This document shows, piece by piece, positions 9,338 through 17,211 of a stretch of 64,000 bases of DNA (position 1 is the first letter of the stretch; each line of letters begins with the position of its first letter). The stretch lies in assembly GCA_001899765.1 (NCBI GenBank), contig MKWM01000031.1, positions 22,396-86,395 on the forward strand, in the 5' to 3' direction. The DNA comes from Thiobacillus sp. 63-78. Its GTDB lineage: Bacteria > Pseudomonadota > Gammaproteobacteria > Burkholderiales > Thiobacillaceae. The position numbers and the translations under genes are program-made. The notes beneath the pieces were generated by a model. It was given only the letters and a program-made list of their open reading frames with translations, had not been told where the DNA came from and made no database searches.

Positions 9338-9771
9338 TGTTCAATCCCAGCCGCGACCAGGTCCGCCAGTTCTTCTTCGGTGTATGGGCCAAGTACCAGG
9401 CCGGCCAGCCGCTGGCGGGGGCGGAGCAGCCGGCACTCGATGCCGTGCTGGCGCATCCCGAATACCACGCCCTGCTCGACCAGCCGGACCGTTATCAGGA
9501 TCGCGATTACCTGCCGGAGTCCGGCGAAACCAACCCTTTCCTGCATCTTTCCATGCATCTGGCGATCGCCGAGCAACTATCGGTCGACCAGCCCCCCGGC
9601 CTGCGCGAACGCTATGAGCGGCTGCTCAAGCGGGCGGGAAACGCCATGGCTGCGCAGCATGAGGTCATGGACTGTCTGGGTGAAATGATCTGGCAAGCGC
9701 AACGTCACCAGACGGCATTCGACTCGCTGGCTTACCTGCACTGCCTGGACCGCAAGCTCGGCGACGCGTAG
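9337..9771 (+). CDS. DUF1841 family protein
   Basis: 144-residue soluble protein that starts on the last base of the nth stop. The segments MFNPSRDQVRQFFFGVW and NPFLHLSMHLAIAEQ are typical of DUF1841, a family of unknown function common in beta- and gammaproteobacteria. No signal peptide or metal motif is evident beyond several His residues. It is probably the last gene of the rnf-nth transcription unit. Confidence 0.8.
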   Translation: MFNPSRDQVRQFFFGVWAKYQAGQPLAGAEQPALDAVLAHPEYHALLDQPDRYQDRDYLPESGETNPFLHLSMHLAIAEQLSVDQPPGLRERYERLLKRAGNAMAAQHEVMDCLGEMIWQAQRHQTAFDSLAYLHCLDRKLGDA

Positions 9772-9969
9772 TGGGTGCCGCGTCGAACCCGGTCCGCGCA
9801 AACAGCCTTCATTTTACGGCCTTCATTTTGTCGAAATCCTGTCGTTATCACTGATGACAGTTTGACACCGCCGAAACAGATCACCGCTTGCGCCGGTTCC
9901 GACTCGATTGTTTTGATCGAGGCCGCCCTGCATACAGGGCCGCCACTCACTTTGCTTCGCCAGAATGTA

Positions 9970-11886
9970 ATGATGACACAAGCTGAACAACTGAAACTCA
10001 GCGGCCAGCTGCCCTCGCCGCGCGGGGTTGCGCTGGCGATACTCGAACTATCCCGGCGCGAGAACGCGACATTGGGTGAGATTGCCCGCGTCGTGCAGAC
10101 CGATCCCGCATTGTCCGGGCGGCTGATCAAGCTGGCCAATACCGCTTTGCACGCTGTCCGCCCGGTGGTCTCGATTCAGGAAGCCGTCGTCCGCCAGGGC
10201 ATGGCAACGGTGCGTCATCTGGCATTGGGTTTCTCGCTGGTCGACCAGTACCGGGACGGCGTCTGCGAAGCATTCGACTACAAGGAATACTGGTCGCATT
10301 CCCTGCTGATGGCGCTGTGCATGCAGGCGCTCGGTACACGGGTGCACGTGGCCGCGGCGGACGAACTGTTCGTCTGCGGCCTGCTGGCCCAGGTGGGGAA
10401 GCTGGCGCTGGCGACGGCCTATCCGGAAGAATACAACGCGGTCCTGCTGACCCGGCAGGCCGATCCCGCCCAGGCGCTCATCTCGCTTGAACGGTCCCAC
10501 CTGGAAACCGACCATGTCGAAATGGGCATCACCATGATGGCCGACTGGGGCATGCCCAGAACCTTCACCGAGCCGCTGACCCACTACGAAGAATCAGATC
10601 ATCCGGGCTTCCCTCATGATTCGCGCGCCAACAGTCTGGTGCTGATGCTGCGCCTGTCGCACCAGCTGGCCGACCTGGGACAGGCCGATGCCAAGGCGCG
10701 TCCCGCCCTGCTGGAGGACTGGATGGCGCAGGCCGCCGCACTCGACATTTCTCCCGAAACAACCGGCAGCTTCATTGACGGAGTCATCCATCACTGGCGG
10801 GAGTGGAGCGAGCTGCTGAAGATCCCGGCTGTCGCGCTGCCGCCGTTTGCCGAGATCCGCCACGGCCACCACGAGGTCGACAACCAGGCTCATGACGGCG
10901 AAACGACAGAGATCGAAATGCCCTTGCGCATCGTGGTGGCGGACAGCGATACCACCCGCCGTCACCATCTCATGGCCCTGCTGGTCGAGAACAGCGAACA
11001 TACGGTCTATCCGGCCGAAAACGGCCACGCTGCCCTGGCTCTGGCAATGGAAGTGCTGCCTCATGTCATCATCACGCATTACGGCCTGCCCCTGCTGGAC
11101 GGCCTGGAATTGTGCCAGGCCTTGCGCGCCACCGAGGAAGGCCGGCGCATGCACATCCTGATGGCGTCCGACGAGCACGGCGAGGAGCAGTTGAACCGTG
11201 CCTACGAGGCCGATGCCGACGGCTTCCTGCCCGGCAACCTCAGCGCCAAGGGCCTGCATACGCGCCTGCGCGCCGTACAGCGGATGATTCATCTGCAAGC
11301 CGCCTGGGAAAAAGATCGTGCGCAACTCCGCCAGATCGCGGCCGAGCTGGCGGTAGCTAACCGGCGCCTGGCCAATGCCGCGCTCACCGACCTGCTGACC
11401 GGGCTGCCGAACCGCCGTTCGGCGCTGGAACAACTCGAACAGGCCTGGAGCGCAGCGTCGCGCTCAGGCCAGCCGATTACCGTGATGGTGATCGATATCG
11501 ATCATTTCAAATCCATCAACGACACGTATGGCCATGCCGTCGGAGATCTGGTGCTGCGCGAAGCCGCGGCCGTCCTGCGGGCCTCGGCACGCCGCGAAGA
11601 CAGTGTCTGCCGCTTTGGCGGCGAGGAGTTCCTGGTCATCTGTCCCAATACCGATCTGGACGCAGCGTGGCAGTCGGCCGAACGCCTGCGTGCAAACCTG
11701 AGCGCCAGGCGGATCGCCATTGGAAATACGACCAGAACACTCACCGTCAGCATCGGCGTGGCCGCGCGCGAACCCGCCACTGGCGACATCGACGCGCTGA
11801 TCAGCAGCGCCGATCAGGCGCTTTACGCCGCCAAGAAAGCGGGGCGCAACAAGGTCTGTGCCCGGCAGCGCAGCGTATTCCATTGA
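9970..11886 (+). CDS. HDOD / pseudo-receiver / GGDEF signalling protein
   Basis: 638-residue regulator. An HDOD domain covers about residues 10-210 (SGQLPSPRGVALAILEL). A CheY-like domain begins near 317, followed by a short coiled coil and a C-terminal GGDEF domain. The cyclase motif is intact (GGEEF, 550-554), and an RxxD product-inhibition site (RRED, 541-544) lies five residues before it, so c-di-GMP synthesis is plausible. The receiver keeps an acidic pocket (ADSD) but has His370 where the phosphoacceptor Asp belongs (IITHYGLP) and lacks the usual Lys near ADGFLPGN, so classical phosphorylation is unlikely. The start is ATG 9970, or 9973; the longer frame from 9775 runs through non-coding-like sequence. 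It stands alone. Confidence 0.85.
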   Translation: MMTQAEQLKLSGQLPSPRGVALAILELSRRENATLGEIARVVQTDPALSGRLIKLANTALHAVRPVVSIQEAVVRQGMATVRHLALGFSLVDQYRDGVCEAFDYKEYWSHSLLMALCMQALGTRVHVAAADELFVCGLLAQVGKLALATAYPEEYNAVLLTRQADPAQALISLERSHLETDHVEMGITMMADWGMPRTFTEPLTHYEESDHPGFPHDSRANSLVLMLRLSHQLADLGQADAKARPALLEDWMAQAAALDISPETTGSFIDGVIHHWREWSELLKIPAVALPPFAEIRHGHHEVDNQAHDGETTEIEMPLRIVVADSDTTRRHHLMALLVENSEHTVYPAENGHAALALAMEVLPHVIITHYGLPLLDGLELCQALRATEEGRRMHILMASDEHGEEQLNRAYEADADGFLPGNLSAKGLHTRLRAVQRMIHLQAAWEKDRAQLRQIAAELAVANRRLANAALTDLLTGLPNRRSALEQLEQAWSAASRSGQPITVMVIDIDHFKSINDTYGHAVGDLVLREAAAVLRASARREDSVCRFGGEEFLVICPNTDLDAAWQSAERLRANLSARRIAIGNTTRTLTVSIGVAAREPATGDIDALISSADQALYAAKKAGRNKVCARQRSVFH

Positions 11887-11931
11887 TGCCTGCCTGCGCG
11901 GCCGTACCCCTTCAAACCCCTCCCGATCGCA

Positions 11932-14610
11932 TCAAAGCGCACGCAGGACTTTCCGGATCGTTTCATCCTCGGGGTGCGCCTCGACGCGGAAGCCCAACGC
12001 TTCTACCAGCTTCAGCATGGGATGGTTGGCCTTCAGCACCTCGCCCTCCATCGTCTTCAGGCCCACGCTGCGCGCCACGTCCATCAGCACATCCATCAGC
12101 TTGTGGCCGATGCCCTGCTTCTGCCACGCGTCGTCGACCACCAGGGCGAATTCGCAGGACTCGGCGTCGGGATTGATGGCATAGCGCGCCACCCCCAGTT
12201 CCACCTCCCTGCCGTCGATTTCCGTCAGCGCCAGCAGCGCCATCTCCCGCGTGTAGTCGATCTGGGTGAGGCGCGCCAGCATGGCGGGAGACAGCTCGCT
12301 CACCGCGTCCATGAAGCGGAAATAGCGGGTTTCCTCGGACAGGCTGCGCACGAAATCCTGCGTCAGTTCGGCATCTTCCGGGCGGATCGGGCGGATCACG
12401 ACGTCATGGCCGCTGGGCAACTGCCAGTGCGTCACCAGATGCACCGGGTAGGGATGGATCGCCATGTGGCTGTAGCGGTCGGCCGTCGGCACGCGGGGGG
12501 CGATGACGATGCGCGCGTCCAGCGCCAGCGCGCCGCGGTCGTCGACCAGCAGCGGATTGATGTCGAGTTCGGCCAGCCAGGGCAGCTCGCAGACCATTTC
12601 CGACAGCCGCAGCAGGATGTTCTCCAGCGCGTCCATGTCGGCCGGCGGACGGTTGCGGAACGCGCCCAGCAGGGTGGCGACGCGGGTGCGCCCGATCAGG
12701 TCGTGCGCCAGATAGCGGTTCAGCGGCGGCAGCGTCACCGCGCGATCCTGCAGGGCTTCGACATCGACGCCGCCGGCGCCGAACACGATCACCGGTCCCA
12801 GCACCGGGTCCGAGGTCATGCCGAGCAGCACTTCGCGGGCGTGCGCACGCTTCACCATGGGCTCGACGACGATGCCGTCGAGGGTGGCGTCGGGCCGCAG
12901 GCGCTGCACATCGGCCAGCATCTCGCCGAACGCGGAACGCACCGCCTGGCCGCTGGACACGCCCAGCCGCACGCCGTTGACGTCGGACTTGTGGGTGATA
13001 TCCGGCGAATTGATTTTCAGCACCACCGGAAAGCCGATCTGCTGCGCCATCAGCATGGCTTCCATCGGGCTGCGCGCGATCAGGGCCGACGCGATCGGGA
13101 TGCGGAAGGCCGCCAGCAGCGCCTTCGACTCGACCTCGTTGAGCAGATGCCGGCCCTGCGCCAGCGCGCTTTCGACGATCAGGCGCGCGCCTTCGACGTC
13201 GGGCTCGGTCTGCTGCGACAGGGGGCCGGGCGTCTGCATCAACTGGCGCTGGTTCTCGTAAAAGGCCGAGAGGAAGGAGAACACCTCGACCGCCGGTTCC
13301 GGCGTGGTGAAGTACGGAATGCCGGCCTGCTTGAACAGGCGCCGCCCCGCGTGCACCTGCGCCTCGCCCATCCAGCAGGTCAGCACCGGCTTGTGCGAAG
13401 TCTGCGCCGCCACCACCACCGCCTCGGCCACCTCGGTCGGGCGCGTCATCGCCTGCGGCGTCAGCATCACCAGCACGCCGTCGACGTTGTCGTCGGCGAG
13501 GCAGGCGTCCACCGCCGCGCGGTAACGCCCGGCGGCGGCGTCGCCGATGATGTCGAGCGGATTGCCGCGCGACCAATTGGCCGGCAGCGCGCCGTCGAGC
13601 GCAGCGAGCGTCGCCGGCGACAGCCCCGCCATGCGCACGCCCAGGTCCACCGCGAGATCGGTCGCCATCACGCCGGGGCCGCCGCCGTTGGTGACGATGG
13701 CGAGGCGGTTGCCGCTGGGGCGGATGTGGCTGGACAGCGCGCGCGCCGCGGCGAACAGCTGCAAAATGGTGTTGACCCGCACCACCCCGGCGCGCCGCAC
13801 CAGCGCGTCGAACACGGCGTCCGACCCGACCAGCGCGCCGGTATGCGACTGCACGGCTTTCGATCCCGCCTCGTGACGCCCCACTTTCACCATGATCACG
13901 GGCTTGAAGCGGGTGGTGGCGCGCAGCGCGCTCATGAAGCGGCGCGCATCGCGGATGCCTTCGATGTAGAGCAGAATGCCGCGCGTCTGCGTATCGTGGG
14001 CGAGGTAGTCGAGGATTTCGCCGAAGTCGAGATCGGCCGACGCGCCGGTGGAGATCACGCTGGAAAAGCCGATGCCGTTGGATTCCGCCCAGTCCAGCAT
14101 GGCGGTGCAGATTGCGCCGGACTGCGACACCAGCGCGAGATCGCCGCTCAGGGTGGCGCCCTGGCTGAAGGTGGCGTTCAGCCCGATCGCCGGCCGCTGG
14201 ATGCCGAGACAGTTGGGGCCGATGAAGCGGATGCCGTATTGCTTCGCTGCCCGGATCACGGCCGCTTCCAGCGCCGCGCCTGGTTCGCCCACCTCGCGGA
14301 AACCGGCCGACAGCACGACGGCGTAACGGATGCCGCGCTGGCCGCACTGTGCCATGATCGGCGCGATGGTCGGCGCGGGGGTGGCGATCAGCGCCAGTTC
14401 CGGCACCGCCGGCAACTCGTCGGCGCTGGCGTAGCAGCGTTCGCCGAACACCGTCTCGTGCTTGGGGTTGACCGGATAGACCTCGCCGCCGTAGCCAGAT
14501 TTGCGCAGATTGCGGAACAGCGTGCCGGCAACCGAGTCCTCGCGCTCGCTGGCGCCGAAGACCGCCACCGAGCGGGCGTTGAACAGCGTGTGAAGATAAT
14601 GTCGGGACAT
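11932..14610 (-). CDS. acyl-CoA synthetase (NDP-forming)-like protein fused to GNAT acetyltransferase (Pat/PatZ-like)
   Basis: 892-residue fusion. The N-terminal CoA-binding domain (about 1-130) and succinyl-CoA-ligase-like domains (about 150-460, with the SHTGALVGS segment) precede an ATP-grasp domain (about 485-700). The GNAT domain occupies the last 155 residues, with the acetyl-CoA motif QKQGIGHKL. This architecture matches protein lysine acetyltransferases such as Pat/YfiQ, which control acetyl-CoA synthetase and other metabolic enzymes. Whether the synthetase half is active cannot be judged here; the catalytic-type His in SHTG is present. Codon use is very GC-rich. It is divergent from the histone-deacetylase-like gene, 127 bases away, which suggests an acetylation/deacetylation pair. 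Confidence 0.88.
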   Translation of the reverse strand: MSRHYLHTLFNARSVAVFGASEREDSVAGTLFRNLRKSGYGGEVYPVNPKHETVFGERCYASADELPAVPELALIATPAPTIAPIMAQCGQRGIRYAVVLSAGFREVGEPGAALEAAVIRAAKQYGIRFIGPNCLGIQRPAIGLNATFSQGATLSGDLALVSQSGAICTAMLDWAESNGIGFSSVISTGASADLDFGEILDYLAHDTQTRGILLYIEGIRDARRFMSALRATTRFKPVIMVKVGRHEAGSKAVQSHTGALVGSDAVFDALVRRAGVVRVNTILQLFAAARALSSHIRPSGNRLAIVTNGGGPGVMATDLAVDLGVRMAGLSPATLAALDGALPANWSRGNPLDIIGDAAAGRYRAAVDACLADDNVDGVLVMLTPQAMTRPTEVAEAVVVAAQTSHKPVLTCWMGEAQVHAGRRLFKQAGIPYFTTPEPAVEVFSFLSAFYENQRQLMQTPGPLSQQTEPDVEGARLIVESALAQGRHLLNEVESKALLAAFRIPIASALIARSPMEAMLMAQQIGFPVVLKINSPDITHKSDVNGVRLGVSSGQAVRSAFGEMLADVQRLRPDATLDGIVVEPMVKRAHAREVLLGMTSDPVLGPVIVFGAGGVDVEALQDRAVTLPPLNRYLAHDLIGRTRVATLLGAFRNRPPADMDALENILLRLSEMVCELPWLAELDINPLLVDDRGALALDARIVIAPRVPTADRYSHMAIHPYPVHLVTHWQLPSGHDVVIRPIRPEDAELTQDFVRSLSEETRYFRFMDAVSELSPAMLARLTQIDYTREMALLALTEIDGREVELGVARYAINPDAESCEFALVVDDAWQKQGIGHKLMDVLMDVARSVGLKTMEGEVLKANHPMLKLVEALGFRVEAHPEDETIRKVLRAL

Positions 14611-14737
14611 GATGGGGCCAGGCTGGATGGCTGCAGCCTTGTCGATCGGATCAGGAAGTCGCTATGCTAGGCCATCCCCTGCCGCCACGCCATCCTGCCG
14701 GGCGTATCGCCGATTCATTTCTTCCCTCCCCCGCACC

Positions 14738-15661
14738 ATGCACACCGCCTACCTCACCCATCCATCATGCCTGCAGCACAACATGGGCGACTGGCACCCG
14801 GAAAGTCCTGCCCGCCTGCGAGCCATCGACGACCGGCTGCACGCTGCCCGCCTGTTCGACTTCCTGGCGCATCACGAGGCCCCGTGCGTGCACCGCAGCC
14901 AACTGCTGCGAGTGCATGACGCCGCCTATGTCGATGCCGTCGAAGCCGCCGTGCCCAGCGCAGGCGTGCACATGCTCGACCCCGACACCGGCATGAACCC
15001 GTATAGCCTGGAAGCCGCACGCCATGCGGCCGGCGGCGCGGTGCTGGCGGTCGACCTGGTGATGCGCGGCGAAGCGGCCAATGCCTTCGTCGCCACCCGT
15101 CCGCCCGGGCACCACGCCACCCGTAATCAGGCCATGGGGTTCTGCCTCTTCAACAACGTCGCCGTGGCCGCCGCGCACGCGCTGGAAGCGCACGGTCTGG
15201 AGCGGGTCGCCATCGTCGATTTCGACGTCCATCACGGCAACGGCACCGAGGACATCTTTCACGACGACCCGCGCGTGATGCTCTGCTCCACCTTCCAGCA
15301 CCCCTACTACCCCTTCCGCGGTGCGGGCAGCGGCAACGAACACATCGTCAACGTGCCGCTGCCCGCCGGCACCGCCGGCCCGGCCTACCGCGAAGCCTTC
15401 AGCGCGCAGATCATGCTGCGGCTGGAGGCCTTCCGCCCGCAGATGCTGTGCTGCTCCGCCGGCTTCGACGGCCACCGCGAAGACGACATGGCGCAGTTCG
15501 GCCTGGTGGAAGCGGATTACGTCTGGATCACCGAGCAGGTGATGGCGGTAGCCGCGCGCCACGCCGGAGGGCGCGTCGTCTCGGTGCTCGAAGGCGGCTA
15601 CGACCTCAGTTCGCTGGGACGCAGCGTAGCCGCGCACATCAAGACGCTGGCGGCGTTATGA
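14738..15661 (+). CDS. histone deacetylase family (acetoin-utilisation/acetylpolyamine amidohydrolase-like) protein
   Basis: 307-residue zinc-dependent deacylase. Landmarks are HPESPARL near the N-terminus, the His pair in RPPGHHAT, the zinc-ligand segment DFDVHHGNGT, and AGFDGHRED. The substrate could be acetyl-lysine, an acetylpolyamine or a similar amide; the sequence does not decide. The start at 14738 gives the usual MHTAYLTHPSC beginning, and the open frame upstream is non-coding-like. It is divergent from the Pat-like acetyltransferase gene. Confidence 0.88.
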   Translation: MHTAYLTHPSCLQHNMGDWHPESPARLRAIDDRLHAARLFDFLAHHEAPCVHRSQLLRVHDAAYVDAVEAAVPSAGVHMLDPDTGMNPYSLEAARHAAGGAVLAVDLVMRGEAANAFVATRPPGHHATRNQAMGFCLFNNVAVAAAHALEAHGLERVAIVDFDVHHGNGTEDIFHDDPRVMLCSTFQHPYYPFRGAGSGNEHIVNVPLPAGTAGPAYREAFSAQIMLRLEAFRPQMLCCSAGFDGHREDDMAQFGLVEADYVWITEQVMAVAARHAGGRVVSVLEGGYDLSSLGRSVAAHIKTLAAL

Positions 15662-15724
15662 GTCATGCCTGGCAGCCCGTTGCAGGAGTGAGCCGGGGGC
15701 TTCCTCCCGATTCGGGAAGCCCAT

Positions 15725-15762
15725 GAAAAACGGGCGCGCCCTGCTGGCCGCGCCCGTTTTCA
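15725..15762. terminator. bidirectional intrinsic terminator
   Basis: AAAACGGGCGCG (15727-15738) pairs perfectly with CGCGCCCGTTTT (15749-15760) around a 10-base loop, with A-rich and T-rich flanks on either side. It sits between the plus-strand deacetylase gene and the minus-strand cytochrome genes and can serve both. Confidence 0.85.
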
Positions 15763-15777
15763 TTCCACGCTCCCGAA

Positions 15778-16101
15778 TCAGTACTTCAGGGTCAGCCCCT
15801 TCTGCTCGGAAAAGTACGTCGCCAGATCCTGCATGTCGGCATCGGACAGGGCCTGCACCTGGCCACCCATGATGGGATTCTTGCGCACGCCGATCTTGTA
15901 TTCGTGCAGCGCCTGCAGCAGATAATCGCGATGCTGGCCGGCCAGTTTGGGAAAGCTCGACACCGTACTGTTGCCGTCGAAGCCGTGGCAGGCGGCGCAG
16001 GTGGTGGATTTGGCCTTGCCGGCCTCGTAGTTGCCCGAGGCGAGAACCGGGAGCGAAGCAGCCAGGGCAGCGGTGGCGAGGATGAGCAGCGTCGTTTTCA
16101 T
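15778..16101 (-). CDS. small periplasmic cytochrome c (class I, c553/c4-like)
   Basis: 107-residue monoheme cytochrome with a signal peptide (residues 1-21, cleavage after VLA). The heme motif CAACH is followed by the FDGNS segment, and a distal Met lies in PIMGGQ. FPKLAGQHRDYLLQAL is the conserved helix of cytochrome c553/half-c4 proteins. It likely carries electrons in the periplasm during sulfur-compound oxidation or respiration. It lies 11 bases after a paralogous cytochrome gene, and the two probably share one transcript. Confidence 0.9.
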   Translation of the reverse strand: MKTTLLILATAALAASLPVLASGNYEAGKAKSTTCAACHGFDGNSTVSSFPKLAGQHRDYLLQALHEYKIGVRKNPIMGGQVQALSDADMQDLATYFSEQKGLTLKY

Positions 16102-16112
16102 GGGGTCTCTCC

Positions 16113-16448
16113 TCAGTTGGCCGGGCCGCTGTACGACGATTCGTAATAGGCCGCGAGATCCTCCATGTCCTGTTCGGACAGGCTGCTTGCGATACTTTTC
16201 ATGCCGCTATTGCTGCGTTCCCCATCCTTGTAGGCCTTGAGTGCCGCCACGATGTACTCCGCGTGCTGTCCGCCAAGCTTGGGAACGCTGTAAACATAGG
16301 GATAAGCGGTCCGCCAGCCAGGAATGCCATGACAACCGGCACACATCGAGTTTTTGAGTTGCCCGGCCTTCGGGTCGCCCGCCGCCTGAACCGGCACGGC
16401 CAACCCCAGCAGCACGGACGCGCACAGCGTCATCGTGATGAATTTCAT
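16113..16448 (-). CDS. small periplasmic cytochrome c (class I, c553/c4-like)
   Basis: 111-residue monoheme cytochrome with a signal peptide (1-22, cleaved after VQA). The heme motif is CAGCH, and VPKLGGQHAEYIVAALKAY matches its downstream paralogue. A Met in NSGMKSIA is the likely sixth ligand. Between heme motif and helix it has an aromatic insertion (IPGWRTAYPYVYS). The pair looks like a tandem duplication of a half-c4 cytochrome. A TATAAT lies about 63 bases upstream. Confidence 0.9.
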   Translation of the reverse strand: MKFITMTLCASVLLGLAVPVQAAGDPKAGQLKNSMCAGCHGIPGWRTAYPYVYSVPKLGGQHAEYIVAALKAYKDGERSNSGMKSIASSLSEQDMEDLAAYYESSYSGPAN

Positions 16449-16510
16449 CTTCCTCGCTCTCTCTGGTTGAGTTGTCGTTGCGATCCCCGTCTGACGCAGG
16501 GTTGGCCTTG

Positions 16511-16516
16511 ATTATA
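16511..16516 (-). promoter_or_regulatory. candidate -10 box for the cytochrome c pair
   Basis: The minus strand reads TATAAT here, about 63 bases before the first cytochrome start. The -35 region is poor (CCGTCG at 17-bp spacing). Further upstream, 16549-16615 is strikingly AT-rich for this genome and may bind a regulator or provide an UP-like element. Confidence 0.35.
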
Positions 16517-16707
16517 AAACCGGACGGAGGGTCCGACGGCCGCTCCCCGTCTAAAAAATCCTTTTATGACATTGAAAAATAACATTATTTGGTTATGTTC
16601 TTATAAATTAATTTACAGGTCTGACGGGCCGGCTTTCTTTTCCGTCTGCGTACCCTGGGTGGCTCTCTGCGACCCACGGAAGCTTCACGCGTCGGCCGCA
16701 ACAGCCC

Positions 16708-17211
16708 TCAATGTCCGTGAGCCGGATGTGTGCGCCGCCATACCCAGGGCGGCACAGGCGCGGCATCCTGCCACAACCCACGGCCGCTCGACCGTGCCCG
16801 GCGCTGTGCCTCGGCCAATTTCCGAGCGCGCCGCGAGCGGGCGGCAGTCCAGGCCAAGCCGTCTTGCACCATCTCCGCGCCGATCTCGTGTTCGCCCCTG
16901 CGAACATGGGCAATCGTGCGGCCATAAATGTCTGTGGCGACGGTATCGATGACCACCTGTCGATGCAGTACCCGCGCCGTCAATGCGCGGGCCGCGAGGT
17001 TTCCATAAGGCTGGTCGTTTTCGGGCGCGTCGATGTCGGCCAGCCGGACCTTCAGAAAGGCGCGGCGGGCAGGATGATACGGGTCGGGCCTGAACAGGAC
17101 GGTATCGCCGTCGATGACGGCGATGACTACGCCATGGATCACCTCCGCCCGTGCCGGGAGAACGATCGAGGTCAGCATCAGCAGGCACCACAGCGTGAAC
17201 GCCTGCTTCAC
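16708..17211 (-). CDS. secreted staphylococcal-nuclease-like (TNase/SNc) protein
   Basis: 167 residues: a signal peptide (1-22) and one SNase domain. Active-site segments are visible: IDGDTV (33-38), VRLADIDAPE (55-64), DIYGRTIAHV and MVQDGLAW. The C-terminus is Arg/Trp-rich. The enzyme would cleave nucleic acid in the periplasm or outside the cell. Its start overlaps the end of recN in an ATGA, so it is translated from the recN transcript even though the two products act in different compartments. Confidence 0.85.
   Translation of the reverse strand: MKQAFTLWCLLMLTSIVLPARAEVIHGVVIAVIDGDTVLFRPDPYHPARRAFLKVRLADIDAPENDQPYGNLAARALTARVLHRQVVIDTVATDIYGRTIAHVRRGEHEIGAEMVQDGLAWTAARSRRARKLAEAQRRARSSGRGLWQDAAPVPPWVWRRTHPAHGH

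Noticed and set aside
11974..14670. 898-codon plus-strand open frame opposite the acyl-CoA synthetase-GNAT gene
   Set aside because: His/Arg/Gln-rich antisense shadow typical of GC-rich coding DNA; the minus strand carries clear domain motifs.
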